This document shows, piece by piece, positions 34,773 to 42,861 of a stretch of 64,000 nt of DNA. The notes below the pieces were generated by a model. That model was not told the origin of the DNA. It searched no databases and saw only the letters and a program-made list of their open reading frames with translations. Numbering within the stretch: position 1 is the first letter of the stretch; each line of letters begins with the position of its first letter. The position numbers and the translations under genes were made by a program. This DNA is from Cupriavidus basilensis (GTDB taxonomy: Bacteria > Pseudomonadota > Gammaproteobacteria > Burkholderiales > Burkholderiaceae): contig NZ_BBQM01000001.1 in assembly GCF_000876015.1 (NCBI RefSeq), positions 62,001 to 126,000 on the forward strand, read 5' to 3'.

Positions 34773-35705
34773 GACGCCGACTCCCCCGATGCCTATCTGC
34801 CGCCCGCGCGGCTGACCCGCCTCGCCTTCGACCGGCGCAGCGCGCGCTTCGGCCAGCTCGATTTCCTGCTGGGCGAGATCGGCCAGCGCATGCAGGAGCG
34901 CATGCAGATGATCCGGCTGTCGCCCGCGCGCGCGCTGGACATCGGCTGCGGCCACGGCCGCGGCCTGGCGGCGCTGCGCGCGCAGTACCCGGACGCGCAG
35001 ATCGCCGGCCTGGACATCTCCGGCGCCATGCTGCGCGAGGCGGCCCAGCGCGATCCCCAGCGCCAGGCCGGATGGCTCGGGCGCATGCTCGGCAAGCGGC
35101 CCGTGTTCGACCTGGTGCAGGGCGATCTTGCCACATTGCCGTTTGCCCCGGCCAGCTTCGACCTGCTCTGGTCCAACCTCGCGCTGCACTGGCATCCTGA
35201 ACCACATAGGGTATTTCCCGAGTGGCATCGTGTCGCACGTGACGAGGGCCTGGTGCTGTTCTCGCTGTTCGGCCCGGACACGCTGGCCGAGTTGCGCGCG
35301 GCCTTCGCCGAGGTCGATCCGGGTACCCACACGCTGCGCTTCGTCGACATGCACGACATCGGCGACATGCTGGTCAACAGCGGCTGGTCCACGCCCGTGA
35401 TGGACATGGAAACGCTGACGATCACCTATGAATCGCCGCGCACCCTGCTGCGCGAAGTGCAGGCCTTCGGCGGCCTGCGGCTGCCGCCAATCCCAAGCCA
35501 GGGCTTGCGTGGCAGGCGTTGGCTCGATGCGCTGCTGGGCGCGCTCGAGCGCCGCCGCAATGCCGACGGGCTGATTCCGCTGACCTTCGAGATCGTCTAC
35601 GGGCATGCGTGGAAACTGGCGCCGCGCGGCCGGCAGGACGTCGACGAAATGGGCCGCGCGGTGGTGCCGCTGGACAAGATCGGACGCGCGCGGCCGCGCC
35701 GATAG
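34761..35705 (+). CDS. SAM-dependent methyltransferase, BioC/NDUFAF5-like
   Basis: A 314-residue class I methyltransferase. The SAM-binding motif I is ALDIGCGHGRGLAAL at about 57-71, and the post-II acidic strand is AGLDISGAML. Motif IV is FDLLWSNLALHW, followed by FSLFGPDTLAELRAAF, a stretch shared by BioC (malonyl-ACP methyltransferase of biotin synthesis) and NDUFAF5-type proteins. The GTG at 34761 is used; another in-frame GTG is at 34728 and no ATG is available. The comF-methyltransferase divergent pair favours BioC, but no bio operon is nearby. Confidence 0.78.
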   Translation: MSLHDADSPDAYLPPARLTRLAFDRRSARFGQLDFLLGEIGQRMQERMQMIRLSPARALDIGCGHGRGLAALRAQYPDAQIAGLDISGAMLREAAQRDPQRQAGWLGRMLGKRPVFDLVQGDLATLPFAPASFDLLWSNLALHWHPEPHRVFPEWHRVARDEGLVLFSLFGPDTLAELRAAFAEVDPGTHTLRFVDMHDIGDMLVNSGWSTPVMDMETLTITYESPRTLLREVQAFGGLRLPPIPSQGLRGRRWLDALLGALERRRNADGLIPLTFEIVYGHAWKLAPRGRQDVDEMGRAVVPLDKIGRARPRR

Positions 35706-35798
35706 CGTGCCCCGGACGGGGCACCGCGAGGCCACCGCGTGCACCGCGCTGAAGCACAAAACCGTGTCGCGCGCCACCCCGGCGGTCAAGGGGCGGCC

Positions 35799-35827
35799 TT
35801 GTTCGAGCAGGTGAAGCGCCCTATAAT
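35799..35827 (+). promoter_or_regulatory. sigma-70 promoter of the DUF2244-cox cluster
   Basis: TTGTTC, a 17-bp spacer and a perfect TATAAT. The predicted start near 35834 leaves a leader of about 100 nt before the DUF2244 ATG. That leader holds a perfect 8-bp hairpin CGCACTAA-G-TTAGTGCG at about 35874-35890. Confidence 0.75.
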
Positions 35828-35937
35828 GCGCCAGTTTGTCGCAGTGGTTCCCCTGGCACATGTGCCCCGGAATCGCACTAAGTTAGTGCGGCCCAGGCGA
35901 TCGTCCCAGGTGTGCATCCTATGCAGAGTGGTGGGCG

Positions 35938-36447
35938 ATGCAAGACTTGGGTATCGCATTCCAGACGGCGCAAGACGAGCCCGGCAGCAGTCCCGGCGGG
36001 CCCGGTGCGCCGGACAAAGACTGGCTGATGAAGCGGAATTGCTCGCTGTCGCCACGCCAGGTCGGCTGGTTCTACCTCTCAATCGTCTGTGTCTCGCTCG
36101 CCATCGCGTTGTGCTTTGCGTGGCGGGGTTCGTGGCTCGTGCTGCCCTTCGCCGGGCTGGACCTGCTGGGTCTGGGCATCGCGCTGCTGGTCTACGCGCG
36201 GCATGCGGCCGACTACGAACGCGTGAGCCTGGCGGGCGGCCTGCTGGTGGTCGTCTCCGTCAGTGCCGGGCAACTGACCCGGCATGAGTTCAACCCGCTC
36301 TGGGTGCGGGTCGAACAGGGTGAATCGTTAAGGGCGCTGGTGCAGTTGCGCTCGGGTAAGTGCGTTGTGCAGGTGGGGTGTTTTCTGGACCCGTACAAGC
36401 GCAGAAAGTTCGCGCAGGAGCTCGTATCTGCCTTGCGTTGCCTTTGA
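35938..36447 (+). CDS. DUF2244 membrane protein
   Basis: A 169-residue protein with two adjacent membrane helices at about 45-62 and 66-84 (LSIVCVSLAIALCFAWRG, LVLPFAGLDLLGLGIALLVY), then a beta-rich cytoplasmic or periplasmic domain. This is the DUF2244 layout. It is the first gene after the cox promoter, 63 bp ahead of coxB, a position seen repeatedly in Alpha- and Betaproteobacteria. That suggests a part in oxidase expression or assembly; the function is unproven. Confidence 0.85.
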   Translation: MQDLGIAFQTAQDEPGSSPGGPGAPDKDWLMKRNCSLSPRQVGWFYLSIVCVSLAIALCFAWRGSWLVLPFAGLDLLGLGIALLVYARHAADYERVSLAGGLLVVVSVSAGQLTRHEFNPLWVRVEQGESLRALVQLRSGKCVVQVGCFLDPYKRRKFAQELVSALRCL

Positions 36448-36510
36448 ATGGAGACTGGCAGCGGCCGGGCAGGCTGACAGATTTGCATCTGTAAATTGGG
36501 TAGATAACAA

Positions 36511-37767
36511 ATGAAAATGTGGAAGAAGGCATCCGCAGCGTGTCTGACGGGCGCGTCCCTGCTCGTTGGCCAGGCAGCCCTGGCGGTGGAAGACATGCCG
36601 GGCGGCCCCGCAGTGCGACAGCTCAATCTGGCCGAGCCCGTTACCAAGATCGCCGAACAGATTCACTGGCTGAACTGGATGATGCTGATCATCTGCACGG
36701 TGATCTTCGTCGGCGTGTTCGGCGTGATGTTCTATTCCGTGTTCAAGCACCGCAGGTCCAAGGGTGCGAAATCTGCCTCCTTCCACGAAAGCATCACCGT
36801 CGAGGTGATCTGGACCATCATCCCCTTCCTGATCGTCATCGGCATGGCGCTGCCCGCCACCAAGACGGTCGTGGCGATGAAGGACACCACCAATTCCGAC
36901 ATCACCATCAAGGCCACCGGCTACCAGTGGAAATGGGGTTATGACTACCTCAAGGGCGAAGGCGAGGGCATCTCCTTCGTCTCCACCCTGGCCACCCCGC
37001 GCGACCAGATCAACAACGAGGCGCCGAAGTCCAACACCTACCTGATGGAGGTGGACAACGAGCTGGTGGTGCCCGTCAACAAGAAGGTGCGCATCGTCAC
37101 CACCGCCAACGACGTGATCCATGCGTGGATGATCCCGGCGTTCGGCGTCAAGCAGGACGCGATCCCCGGCTTCGTGCGCGACACCTGGTTCAAGGCCGAG
37201 AAGATCGGCGTGTACCGCGGCCAGTGCGCCGAGTTGTGCGGCAAGGAACACGCCTTCATGCCGATCGTGGTGCGCGTGGTGTCCGACGCCGACTACGCCA
37301 AGTGGGTCGACGGCAAGAAGAAGGAACTCGCCGCCAAGGCCGACGACCCCAACAAGACCTGGACCCTCGACGAACTCAAGGCGCGCGGCGAGAAGGTCTA
37401 CGCCGCCAACTGCGCGGTCTGCCACCAGCCCACCGGCAAGGGCGGCGGCGCGTTCCCGGCGCTGGACGGCTCCAAGGTCGTCAACGGCCCCAAGGCCGGC
37501 CAGATGCACATCCTGCTCGAAGGCAAGGGCGCCATGCCCGTCTGGAAGCACCTCTCCGATACCGAGCTCGCCGCCGTCATGACCTTTACCCGCAACAACT
37601 GGGGCAACCATACCGGCGAAGTGATTCAACCGAGCGATTTCGTGAACGCCCGCGCGGGCAAGTTCCCGGAAGGCGGTGGCGCCGCGGGCGGCGACGCCGC
37701 GCCCAAGGCGCAAGACAAGCCCGCCGCCAAGCAGGCCAGCGTCGCGGGCGACCGCGCGGCAGGCTGA
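36511..37767 (+). CDS. coxB: cytochrome c oxidase subunit II with fused cytochrome c domain
   Basis: A 418-residue subunit of the aa3 oxidase that takes electrons from cytochrome c. The signal peptide is at about 1-24, followed by two membrane helices (about 51-72 and 91-110). The CuA site is Cys239-x3-Cys243-x3-His247-x2-Met250 (CAELCGKEHAFM). A C-terminal cytochrome c domain has the haem motif CAVCH at 301-305. The fusion marks a caa3-like subunit II. The tail is Ala/Lys-rich. Two ATG codons open the gene (MKMWKK); the first is used. Confidence 0.96.
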   Translation: MKMWKKASAACLTGASLLVGQAALAVEDMPGGPAVRQLNLAEPVTKIAEQIHWLNWMMLIICTVIFVGVFGVMFYSVFKHRRSKGAKSASFHESITVEVIWTIIPFLIVIGMALPATKTVVAMKDTTNSDITIKATGYQWKWGYDYLKGEGEGISFVSTLATPRDQINNEAPKSNTYLMEVDNELVVPVNKKVRIVTTANDVIHAWMIPAFGVKQDAIPGFVRDTWFKAEKIGVYRGQCAELCGKEHAFMPIVVRVVSDADYAKWVDGKKKELAAKADDPNKTWTLDELKARGEKVYAANCAVCHQPTGKGGGAFPALDGSKVVNGPKAGQMHILLEGKGAMPVWKHLSDTELAAVMTFTRNNWGNHTGEVIQPSDFVNARAGKFPEGGGAAGGDAAPKAQDKPAAKQASVAGDRAAG

Positions 37768-37790
37768 TCAGGACTAGAGGAGTTTTCGCG

Positions 37791-39419
37791 ATGAGTACTG
37801 CTACCCCGGACGCGCTCGGCCATCCGCACGACCACGCGCACGATCATGCGCATGACCACGCGCACGATGAGCATCACGATCACCCGCATGGCTGGCGCCG
37901 CTGGCTGTTCGCCACCAACCACAAGGACATCGGCACGCTGTACCTGCTGTTCTCGTTCACCATGCTGCTGTCGGGCGGCATGCTGGCGCTGCTGATCCGC
38001 CTGGAACTGTTCGAGCCGGGCCTGCAGTTCTTCCGCCCCGAGCTGTTCAACCAGTTCACCACCATGCACGGCCTGATCATGGTGTTCGGCGCGATCATGC
38101 CGGCCTTCGTGGGCTTCGCCAACTGGATGATCCCGCTGCAGATCGGCGCCTCCGACATGGCGTTCGCGCGCATGAACAACTTCAGCTTCTGGCTGATGCC
38201 GCCGGCCGCGCTGCTGCTGGTGCTGTCGTTCTTCGCGCCGGGCGGCGCCACCGCCGCCGGCTGGACGCTGTACGCGCCGCTGTCGGTGCAGATGGGCCCG
38301 GGCATGGACATGGCCATCTTCGCCATGCACATCATGGGCGCGTCGTCGATCATGGGCTCGATCAACATCATCGTCACCGTGCTCAACATGCGCGCGCCCG
38401 GCATGACGCTGATGAAGATGCCGATGTTCTGCTGGACCTGGCTCATCACCGCCTACCTGCTGATCGCCGTGATGCCCGTGCTGGCCGGCGCCATCACGAT
38501 GGTGCTGACCGACCGCCACTTCGGCACGAGCTTCTTCTCGGCCGCCGGCGGCGGCGACCCGGTGATGTACCAGCACATCTTCTGGTTCTTCGGCCACCCC
38601 GAGGTGTACATCATGATCCTGCCCGCGTTCGGGATCATCTCGCACGTGGTGCCGACCTTCGCGCGCAAGCGCCTGTTCGGCTACAGCTCGATGGTGTACG
38701 CCACCGCCTCGATCGCCATCCTGTCGTTCATCGTGTGGGCGCACCACATGTTCACGACCGGCATGCCGGTGACGGGCCAGCTGTTCTTCATGTACGCGAC
38801 CATGCTGATCGCGGTGCCGACCGCCGTGAAGATCTTCAACTGGATCGCCACCATGTGGCGCGGCTCGATGACGTTCGAGACGCCGATGCTGTTCGCCATC
38901 GGCTTCATCTTCGTGTTCACCATCGGCGGCTTCACCGGCCTGATGCCGGCGGTCGCGCCGATCGACATCCAGCTGCAGGACACCTACTTCATCGTGGCCC
39001 ACTTCCACTACGTGCTGGTGGCCGGCTCGCTGTTCGCGATGTTCTCGGGCTTCTACTACTGGGGCCCGAAGTGGAGCGGCTTCATGTACAACGAGACCCG
39101 CGGCCAGATCCACTTCTGGGGCTCGATGATCTTCTTCAACATCACGTTCTTCCCGATGCACTTCCTCGGCCTGGCCGGCATGCCGCGCCGCTATGCCGAC
39201 TACCCGACGCAGTTCGCCGACTTCAACGCGATCGCCTCGATCGGCGCGCTGGGCTTCGGGCTGATGCAGGTGTATTTCTTCTTCTTCGTGGTGCTGCCGT
39301 CGTACCGTGGCGGCCAGAAGGCCGGAGACAAGCCCTGGGACGGCGCCGAAGGCCTGGAATGGACCGTGCCGTCGCCGGCCCCGTTCCACACCTTCGAGGT
39401 GCCGCCGCAAGTCAAGTAA
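37791..39419 (+). CDS. coxA: cytochrome c oxidase subunit I
   Basis: A 542-residue catalytic subunit with twelve membrane helices binding haem a, haem a3 and CuB. Key stretches are TMHGLIMVFGAIMPAFVGFANWM (haem a ligand), WFFGHPEVYIMILPAFGIISH (CuB His and the cross-linked Tyr) and FIVWAHHMFTTG (CuB His pair). The last is HFHYVLVAGSLFAMFSGFYYW (haem ligands). The N-terminus carries an unusual His/Asp-rich segment at about 11-34 (HPHDHAHDHAHDHAHDEHHD) before the first helix. It is 23 bp behind coxB, with AGAGGAG before the ATG. Confidence 0.97.
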   Translation: MSTATPDALGHPHDHAHDHAHDHAHDEHHDHPHGWRRWLFATNHKDIGTLYLLFSFTMLLSGGMLALLIRLELFEPGLQFFRPELFNQFTTMHGLIMVFGAIMPAFVGFANWMIPLQIGASDMAFARMNNFSFWLMPPAALLLVLSFFAPGGATAAGWTLYAPLSVQMGPGMDMAIFAMHIMGASSIMGSINIIVTVLNMRAPGMTLMKMPMFCWTWLITAYLLIAVMPVLAGAITMVLTDRHFGTSFFSAAGGGDPVMYQHIFWFFGHPEVYIMILPAFGIISHVVPTFARKRLFGYSSMVYATASIAILSFIVWAHHMFTTGMPVTGQLFFMYATMLIAVPTAVKIFNWIATMWRGSMTFETPMLFAIGFIFVFTIGGFTGLMPAVAPIDIQLQDTYFIVAHFHYVLVAGSLFAMFSGFYYWGPKWSGFMYNETRGQIHFWGSMIFFNITFFPMHFLGLAGMPRRYADYPTQFADFNAIASIGALGFGLMQVYFFFFVVLPSYRGGQKAGDKPWDGAEGLEWTVPSPAPFHTFEVPPQVK

Positions 39420-39486
39420 GCCGTAACCAGGCGCGGCAGGGACGGGCGCGACGCCTGTCCCCGCCGCGCCACGCAGACAGGGTGCC

Positions 39487-39618
39487 ATGCAGGGTCCAGA
39501 CAACAATCCATCGCAGCCTGACCGCAAGGCCGCCAACCGCCGCCTCGGTCTGATCCTCTTCTCGATCGTGGTGGTTTTCTTTCTGGGTTTCTTCGCCAAG
39601 ATGATTCTTCTGGGCTGA
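39487..39618 (+). CDS. cytochrome oxidase small assembly protein
   Basis: A 43-residue protein: a polar head (MQGPDNNPSQPDRKAANRR) and one membrane helix (LGLILFSIVVVFFLGFFAKM). It lies between coxA and ctaG, 67 and 18 bp away, where Burkholderiales keep a gene named 'cytochrome oxidase small assembly protein'. Single-helix peptides of this kind help subunit or copper insertion; the role here is inferred from position and form. Confidence 0.8.
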   Translation: MQGPDNNPSQPDRKAANRRLGLILFSIVVVFFLGFFAKMILLG

Positions 39619-39636
39619 AGCCGCGGGGGTATTGGA

Positions 39637-40248
39637 ATGAGCACGAACCAGCCGTCACAGGACGCCGCCGACAGGCGCTTCAACCGCAGCATGATGCTGC
39701 GGCTGCTGGTGGTGGTGGCGCTGATGTTCTCGTTCGGCTACGCGCTGGTGCCGCTGTACAAGAAGATCTGCGAGATCACCGGCCTCAACGTCGTGACCAC
39801 GCGCGACCTGTACGGCGGGCAGGTCAGGAACACGCAGGTGGACAAGAGCCGCACCATCACGGTCGAGTTCGATTCCAACGCGCGCGGGCCGTTCGCGTTC
39901 CGGCCGGTGAAGAGCAGCATGGAAGTGCATCCGGGCGAGATGGCGACGATCGTCTACGAGGTGGCCAACGGCCAGCCGCGCGACATCTCGGCGCAGGCGA
40001 TCCCGAGCTACCTGCCCAAGCTGGCCACGCAGTATTTCAAGAAGATCGAGTGCTTCTGCTTCAAGCAGCAGACGCTCAAGGCAAAGGAAGCGCGCGAGAT
40101 GCCGGTGGTGTTCGTGATCGATCCGGACCTGCCGAAGGACGTGAGGAACATTACGCTGTCCTATACCTTCTTCGAGATCGGCGCGCCGGTGGCGCAGGTG
40201 CCGCAGGGCGGCGCCGACACGCCGGCCGGAGCGGGCCGGGGCATTTGA
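39637..40248 (+). CDS. ctaG: cytochrome c oxidase assembly protein CtaG (Cox11)
   Basis: A 203-residue membrane-anchored copper chaperone that loads CuB of subunit I. The N-terminal helix is at about 21-41 (LLVVVALMFSFGYALVPLY). The immunoglobulin-like periplasmic domain carries the copper ligands Cys-Phe-Cys in KKIECFCFKQQTL and the conserved MPVVFVIDPDLPKD. Its cox context is complete. Confidence 0.96.
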   Translation: MSTNQPSQDAADRRFNRSMMLRLLVVVALMFSFGYALVPLYKKICEITGLNVVTTRDLYGGQVRNTQVDKSRTITVEFDSNARGPFAFRPVKSSMEVHPGEMATIVYEVANGQPRDISAQAIPSYLPKLATQYFKKIECFCFKQQTLKAKEAREMPVVFVIDPDLPKDVRNITLSYTFFEIGAPVAQVPQGGADTPAGAGRGI

Positions 40249-40294
40249 GATTCCGGGATTCGCGCCGTGGCCGGCGATGCCGGTCCGGGCAGTT

Positions 40295-40334
40295 CGAAGC
40301 GACACGACGCAACACGAAGCGACACGAAGCCACA
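40295..40334. repeat. four 10-bp tandem units before the DUF2970 gene
   Basis: Units CGAAGCGACA, CGACGCAACA, CGAAGCGACA and CGAAGCCACA run back to back. They end just before the AGGAG ribosome binding site (40338-40342) of the next gene. Confidence 0.65.
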
Positions 40335-40348
40335 AGCAGGAGCAAGCC

Positions 40349-40564
40349 GTGGAAGAGATGAAGGACGCGGTCAAGCGCAAGATGTCTTTCGCGCAGACGC
40401 TGCGCGCGGTGTTCTGGTCGTTCATCGGCCTGCGCAAGGGCAGCGAGCACGAGCGCGACATGGCGCAGCTCAACCCGGTCCACGTGATCATCGCCGGGCT
40501 GATCGGGGTGGCCATCCTGATCGCGGTGCTGATCACCGTGGTGCGCGTGGTGGTGGCAGGGTAA
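40349..40564 (+). CDS. DUF2970 small membrane protein
   Basis: A 71-residue protein with a charged N-terminal half (KRKMSFAQTLRAVFWSFIGLRKGSEHERD) and a C-terminal helix (VHVIIAGLIGVAILIAVLITVVRVVV). This layout matches DUF2970, found between ctaG and coxC in betaproteobacteria. The GTG at 40349 is chosen because AGGAG sits 6 bp upstream; an ATG three codons in is the alternative. The role in oxidase biogenesis is inferred from location. Confidence 0.85.
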   Translation: MEEMKDAVKRKMSFAQTLRAVFWSFIGLRKGSEHERDMAQLNPVHVIIAGLIGVAILIAVLITVVRVVVAG

Positions 40565-40672
40565 GGGTACAAGTAGGGTACAAGCAGGCAAAAGCATGCC
40601 GCCGGCCGGCCGTCGGGGCCGGATGCGCGGATAACGATGACTGAATCAAGACTCTGAGCTGGAGAAAAAAGA

Positions 40673-41533
40673 ATGAGTGCGAATCGCGCCAACGCTCCGT
40701 ACTACTTCGTACCGGGCCCCTCGCGCCATCCGATCACGGCGGCCTTCGGCCTGCTGCTGACGGCCGGCGGGGCCGCGGGCTGGGTGAACGGGCAACCGTG
40801 GGGGCCGTATGTCTGCGGCCTCGGCTTGCTGTGGTTCCTGTTCGTGCTCAAGAGCTGGTTCGGCGACGCCATCAGCGAATCGGAGACCGGCAAGTACGGC
40901 AAGAACATCGACCTGTCCTTCCGCTGGTCGATGGGCTGGTTCATCTTCTCCGAGGTGATGTTCTTCGCGGCCTTCTTCGGCGCGCTGTTCTACGCCCGCA
41001 ACATCGCCATGCCGTGGCTGGGCGACCTGAACAACAAGATCCTGTGGCCCGACTTCGCCGCGGTGTGGCCCAACGCCGGCCCGGCCGGCGTGGTCGAGAG
41101 CTTCCAGACGATGGGCCCGTGGCCGATCCCGACGATCAACACGGCCCTGCTGCTGACCTCCGGCGTGACGCTGACCTGGGCGCACCACGCGCTGCTGGCC
41201 AACAAGCGCAGCCAGCTGATCCAGGGCCTTGTGCTGACCATCCTGCTGGGCGCGCTGTTCATGTGCTTCCAGGTCTACGAGTACCATCACGCCTACACCG
41301 AGCTCAACCTCAAGCTGACCTCGGGCATCTACGGCTCCACCTTCTTCCTGCTGACCGGCTTCCACGGCTTCCACGTGACGATGGGCGCGATCATGCTGAC
41401 GGTGGTGCTGGTGCGCGTGCTGAAGGGGCATTTCACGCCCGACCACCACTTCGCCTTCGAAGGCGCGGCCTGGTACTGGCACTTCGTGGACGTGGTGTGG
41501 CTGTTCCTCTACGTCGTGGTGTACTGGCTGTAA
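40673..41533 (+). CDS. coxC: cytochrome c oxidase subunit III
   Basis: A 286-residue membrane subunit of seven helices that stabilises subunit I and its proton uptake. Signatures are RWSMGWFIFSEVMFFAAFFGALFYAR, YEYHHAYTELNLKLTSGIYGSTFFLLTGFHGFHV and AWYWHFVDVVWLFLYVVVYW. The last gene of the structural cox set, it is closed by an 18-bp-stem terminator at 41595-41641. AGAAAAAAGA precedes the ATG. Confidence 0.97.
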   Translation: MSANRANAPYYFVPGPSRHPITAAFGLLLTAGGAAGWVNGQPWGPYVCGLGLLWFLFVLKSWFGDAISESETGKYGKNIDLSFRWSMGWFIFSEVMFFAAFFGALFYARNIAMPWLGDLNNKILWPDFAAVWPNAGPAGVVESFQTMGPWPIPTINTALLLTSGVTLTWAHHALLANKRSQLIQGLVLTILLGALFMCFQVYEYHHAYTELNLKLTSGIYGSTFFLLTGFHGFHVTMGAIMLTVVLVRVLKGHFTPDHHFAFEGAAWYWHFVDVVWLFLYVVVYWL

Positions 41534-41594
41534 CACACCCGGGGCGCGGTGGCCGCCGGCCACCGCCGGGGAGGGCAGCCTCCCACGGAGCACG

Positions 41595-41641
41595 AAAAAC
41601 AAGCGCCGCAGGGGCCTGGCCAGCCTGCGGCGCTTGTTTTT
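41595..41641 (+). terminator. bidirectional terminator after coxC
   Basis: The 18-bp arms (41595-41612 and 41624-41641) are perfectly complementary, with an 11-base loop. They carry A and T runs at the ends so that both strands terminate. It separates coxC from the opposite-strand DUF2909 gene. Confidence 0.93.
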
Positions 41642-41702
41642 TGCGATCCCGCCGCCGTGGCGCGAGCCGCCGGCGGCCATCCGCGAGCCCGGCGCGCGCG
41701 CC

Positions 41703-41912
41703 TCACGGCCCCATGCGGATGCCGGTGCTCTGTATCCAGCCCATCCAGTGCGAGAACAGGATGAACAGGAACAGCGCCACGGAGAAGCCGACCCGGAACA
41801 TCAGCGAGCGCATCATGTTCGGCGTCCTGCCGCGGTCGCGCATCATGAAGAACAGGGCGGAGGCCAGGCTGCCGACGATGAGGACGAACGCGATGAGGAT
41901 GACGATGCGCAT
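41703..41912 (-). CDS. twin transmembrane protein, DUF2909
   Basis: A 69-residue protein with two membrane helices (IVILIAFVLIVGSLASALFFMM and VGFSVALFLFILFSHWMGWI) joined by a basic loop (RDRGRTPNMMRSLMFR). The layout and location match DUF2909 'twin transmembrane protein' next to coxC in Burkholderiales. It faces the cox genes, with its own promoter expected in the 84-bp gap before surf1. Function unknown. Confidence 0.85.
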   Translation of the reverse strand: MRIVILIAFVLIVGSLASALFFMMRDRGRTPNMMRSLMFRVGFSVALFLFILFSHWMGWIQSTGIRMGP

Positions 41913-41996
41913 GGAGGGTTCGCCCGGGCGGGATCGGCTGGAGGTGAAGTACCATTATCGCACCGGCGCGCCGTTGCCGGCACTCGGGGGCCGCCC

Positions 41997-42800
41997 GTGA
42001 AACCGTGGCGCGCGCTGAGCCCGGTGCCTGCCATCGCCGCGCTGGCGGTGATCGCCGCGACCTGCGCGCTGGGCAACTGGCAGCTTGGCCGCGCCCACGA
42101 GAAGATCGCGCGGGCGCAGCGCCTGCAGGCGCTGGCCGCGCAGCCGCCGCTGGAAGTCGGGCGGACGCTGGTGTCGGGCCCGGTGGCCGAGCGGCGCGTG
42201 CATGCGCGCGGCCGTTTCGACGCGGACCATACCGTGCTGCTGGACAACCGGCCGCATGGCAACGGCAGCGACAGCCGCGCCGGCTTCATGGTGCTGACGC
42301 CGCTGCGCGTGTCGGATGACCGCGCCGCGCCGGCGGTGCTGGTGCTGCGCGGCTGGCTGCCGCGCGACGCGCAGGACCGCACCCGCATCGCGCCGTTCGC
42401 CACGCCCGCGGGCGAGGTGGACGTGGAAGGCACGGCGCTGGCAACGGTGCCCCGGGTCTTCGGCCTCGGCCGCGGCGCGGATGCCGAAGCCGGCCAGAAG
42501 ATCCGCCAGAACGTGGACATCGCCGCCTTTGCCAGGGAGCTGGGCATGCCCTTGCAGCCGTTCGTGCTGGAGCAGCGCAGCGACAATGGCGACGGGCTGG
42601 CGCGCGACTGGGCGCCGGCCGACATCGGCGCCGACCGCCATTACGGTTATGCCTTCCAGTGGTTCGGGATGGCCGCGCTGACGCTGGTGCTGCTGGTGGC
42701 GCTGAGCTGGCGGCGCGCGCGGCGCATGGCGGCCGAGGCGCGGGCGGAGATGCCGCCGGAGATGCGGCCCGAACCACCGCGGGGCCGCGCGGTCAGATGA
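41997..42800 (+). CDS. SURF1 family oxidase assembly protein
   Basis: A 267-residue inner-membrane protein that inserts haem a into subunit I. The first helix ends with the family motif ALGNWQLGRAHEKIAR near 25-40. VLLDNRPHGNGSDSRAGFMVLTPLRV and HYGYAFQWFGMAALTLVLLVAL (second helix) are typical. The start is GTG at 41997; no ATG is near. The tail after the second helix is charged (EARAEMPPEMRPEPPRG). Confidence 0.9.
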   Translation: MKPWRALSPVPAIAALAVIAATCALGNWQLGRAHEKIARAQRLQALAAQPPLEVGRTLVSGPVAERRVHARGRFDADHTVLLDNRPHGNGSDSRAGFMVLTPLRVSDDRAAPAVLVLRGWLPRDAQDRTRIAPFATPAGEVDVEGTALATVPRVFGLGRGADAEAGQKIRQNVDIAAFARELGMPLQPFVLEQRSDNGDGLARDWAPADIGADRHYGYAFQWFGMAALTLVLLVALSWRRARRMAAEARAEMPPEMRPEPPRGRAVR

Positions 42801-42826
42801 GCGCGGCACCCGCGACCGGACACCCG

Positions 42827-42853
42827 AGAGACAGAAGAGACAGAAGAGACGAA
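42827..42853. repeat. three 9-bp tandem units upstream of the SCO-like gene
   Basis: AGAGACAGA, AGAGACAGA and AGAGACGAA run directly into CGAACG and the GTG-ATG start. The purine-rich block overlaps where a ribosome binding site would lie, so unit number could affect translation. Confidence 0.6.
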
Positions 42854-42861
42854 CGAACGTG

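Noticed and set aside
34773..35861. Upstream extension of comF to a 668-residue protein
   Set aside because: The added part is the antisense of the methyltransferase gene and has only low-complexity residues.
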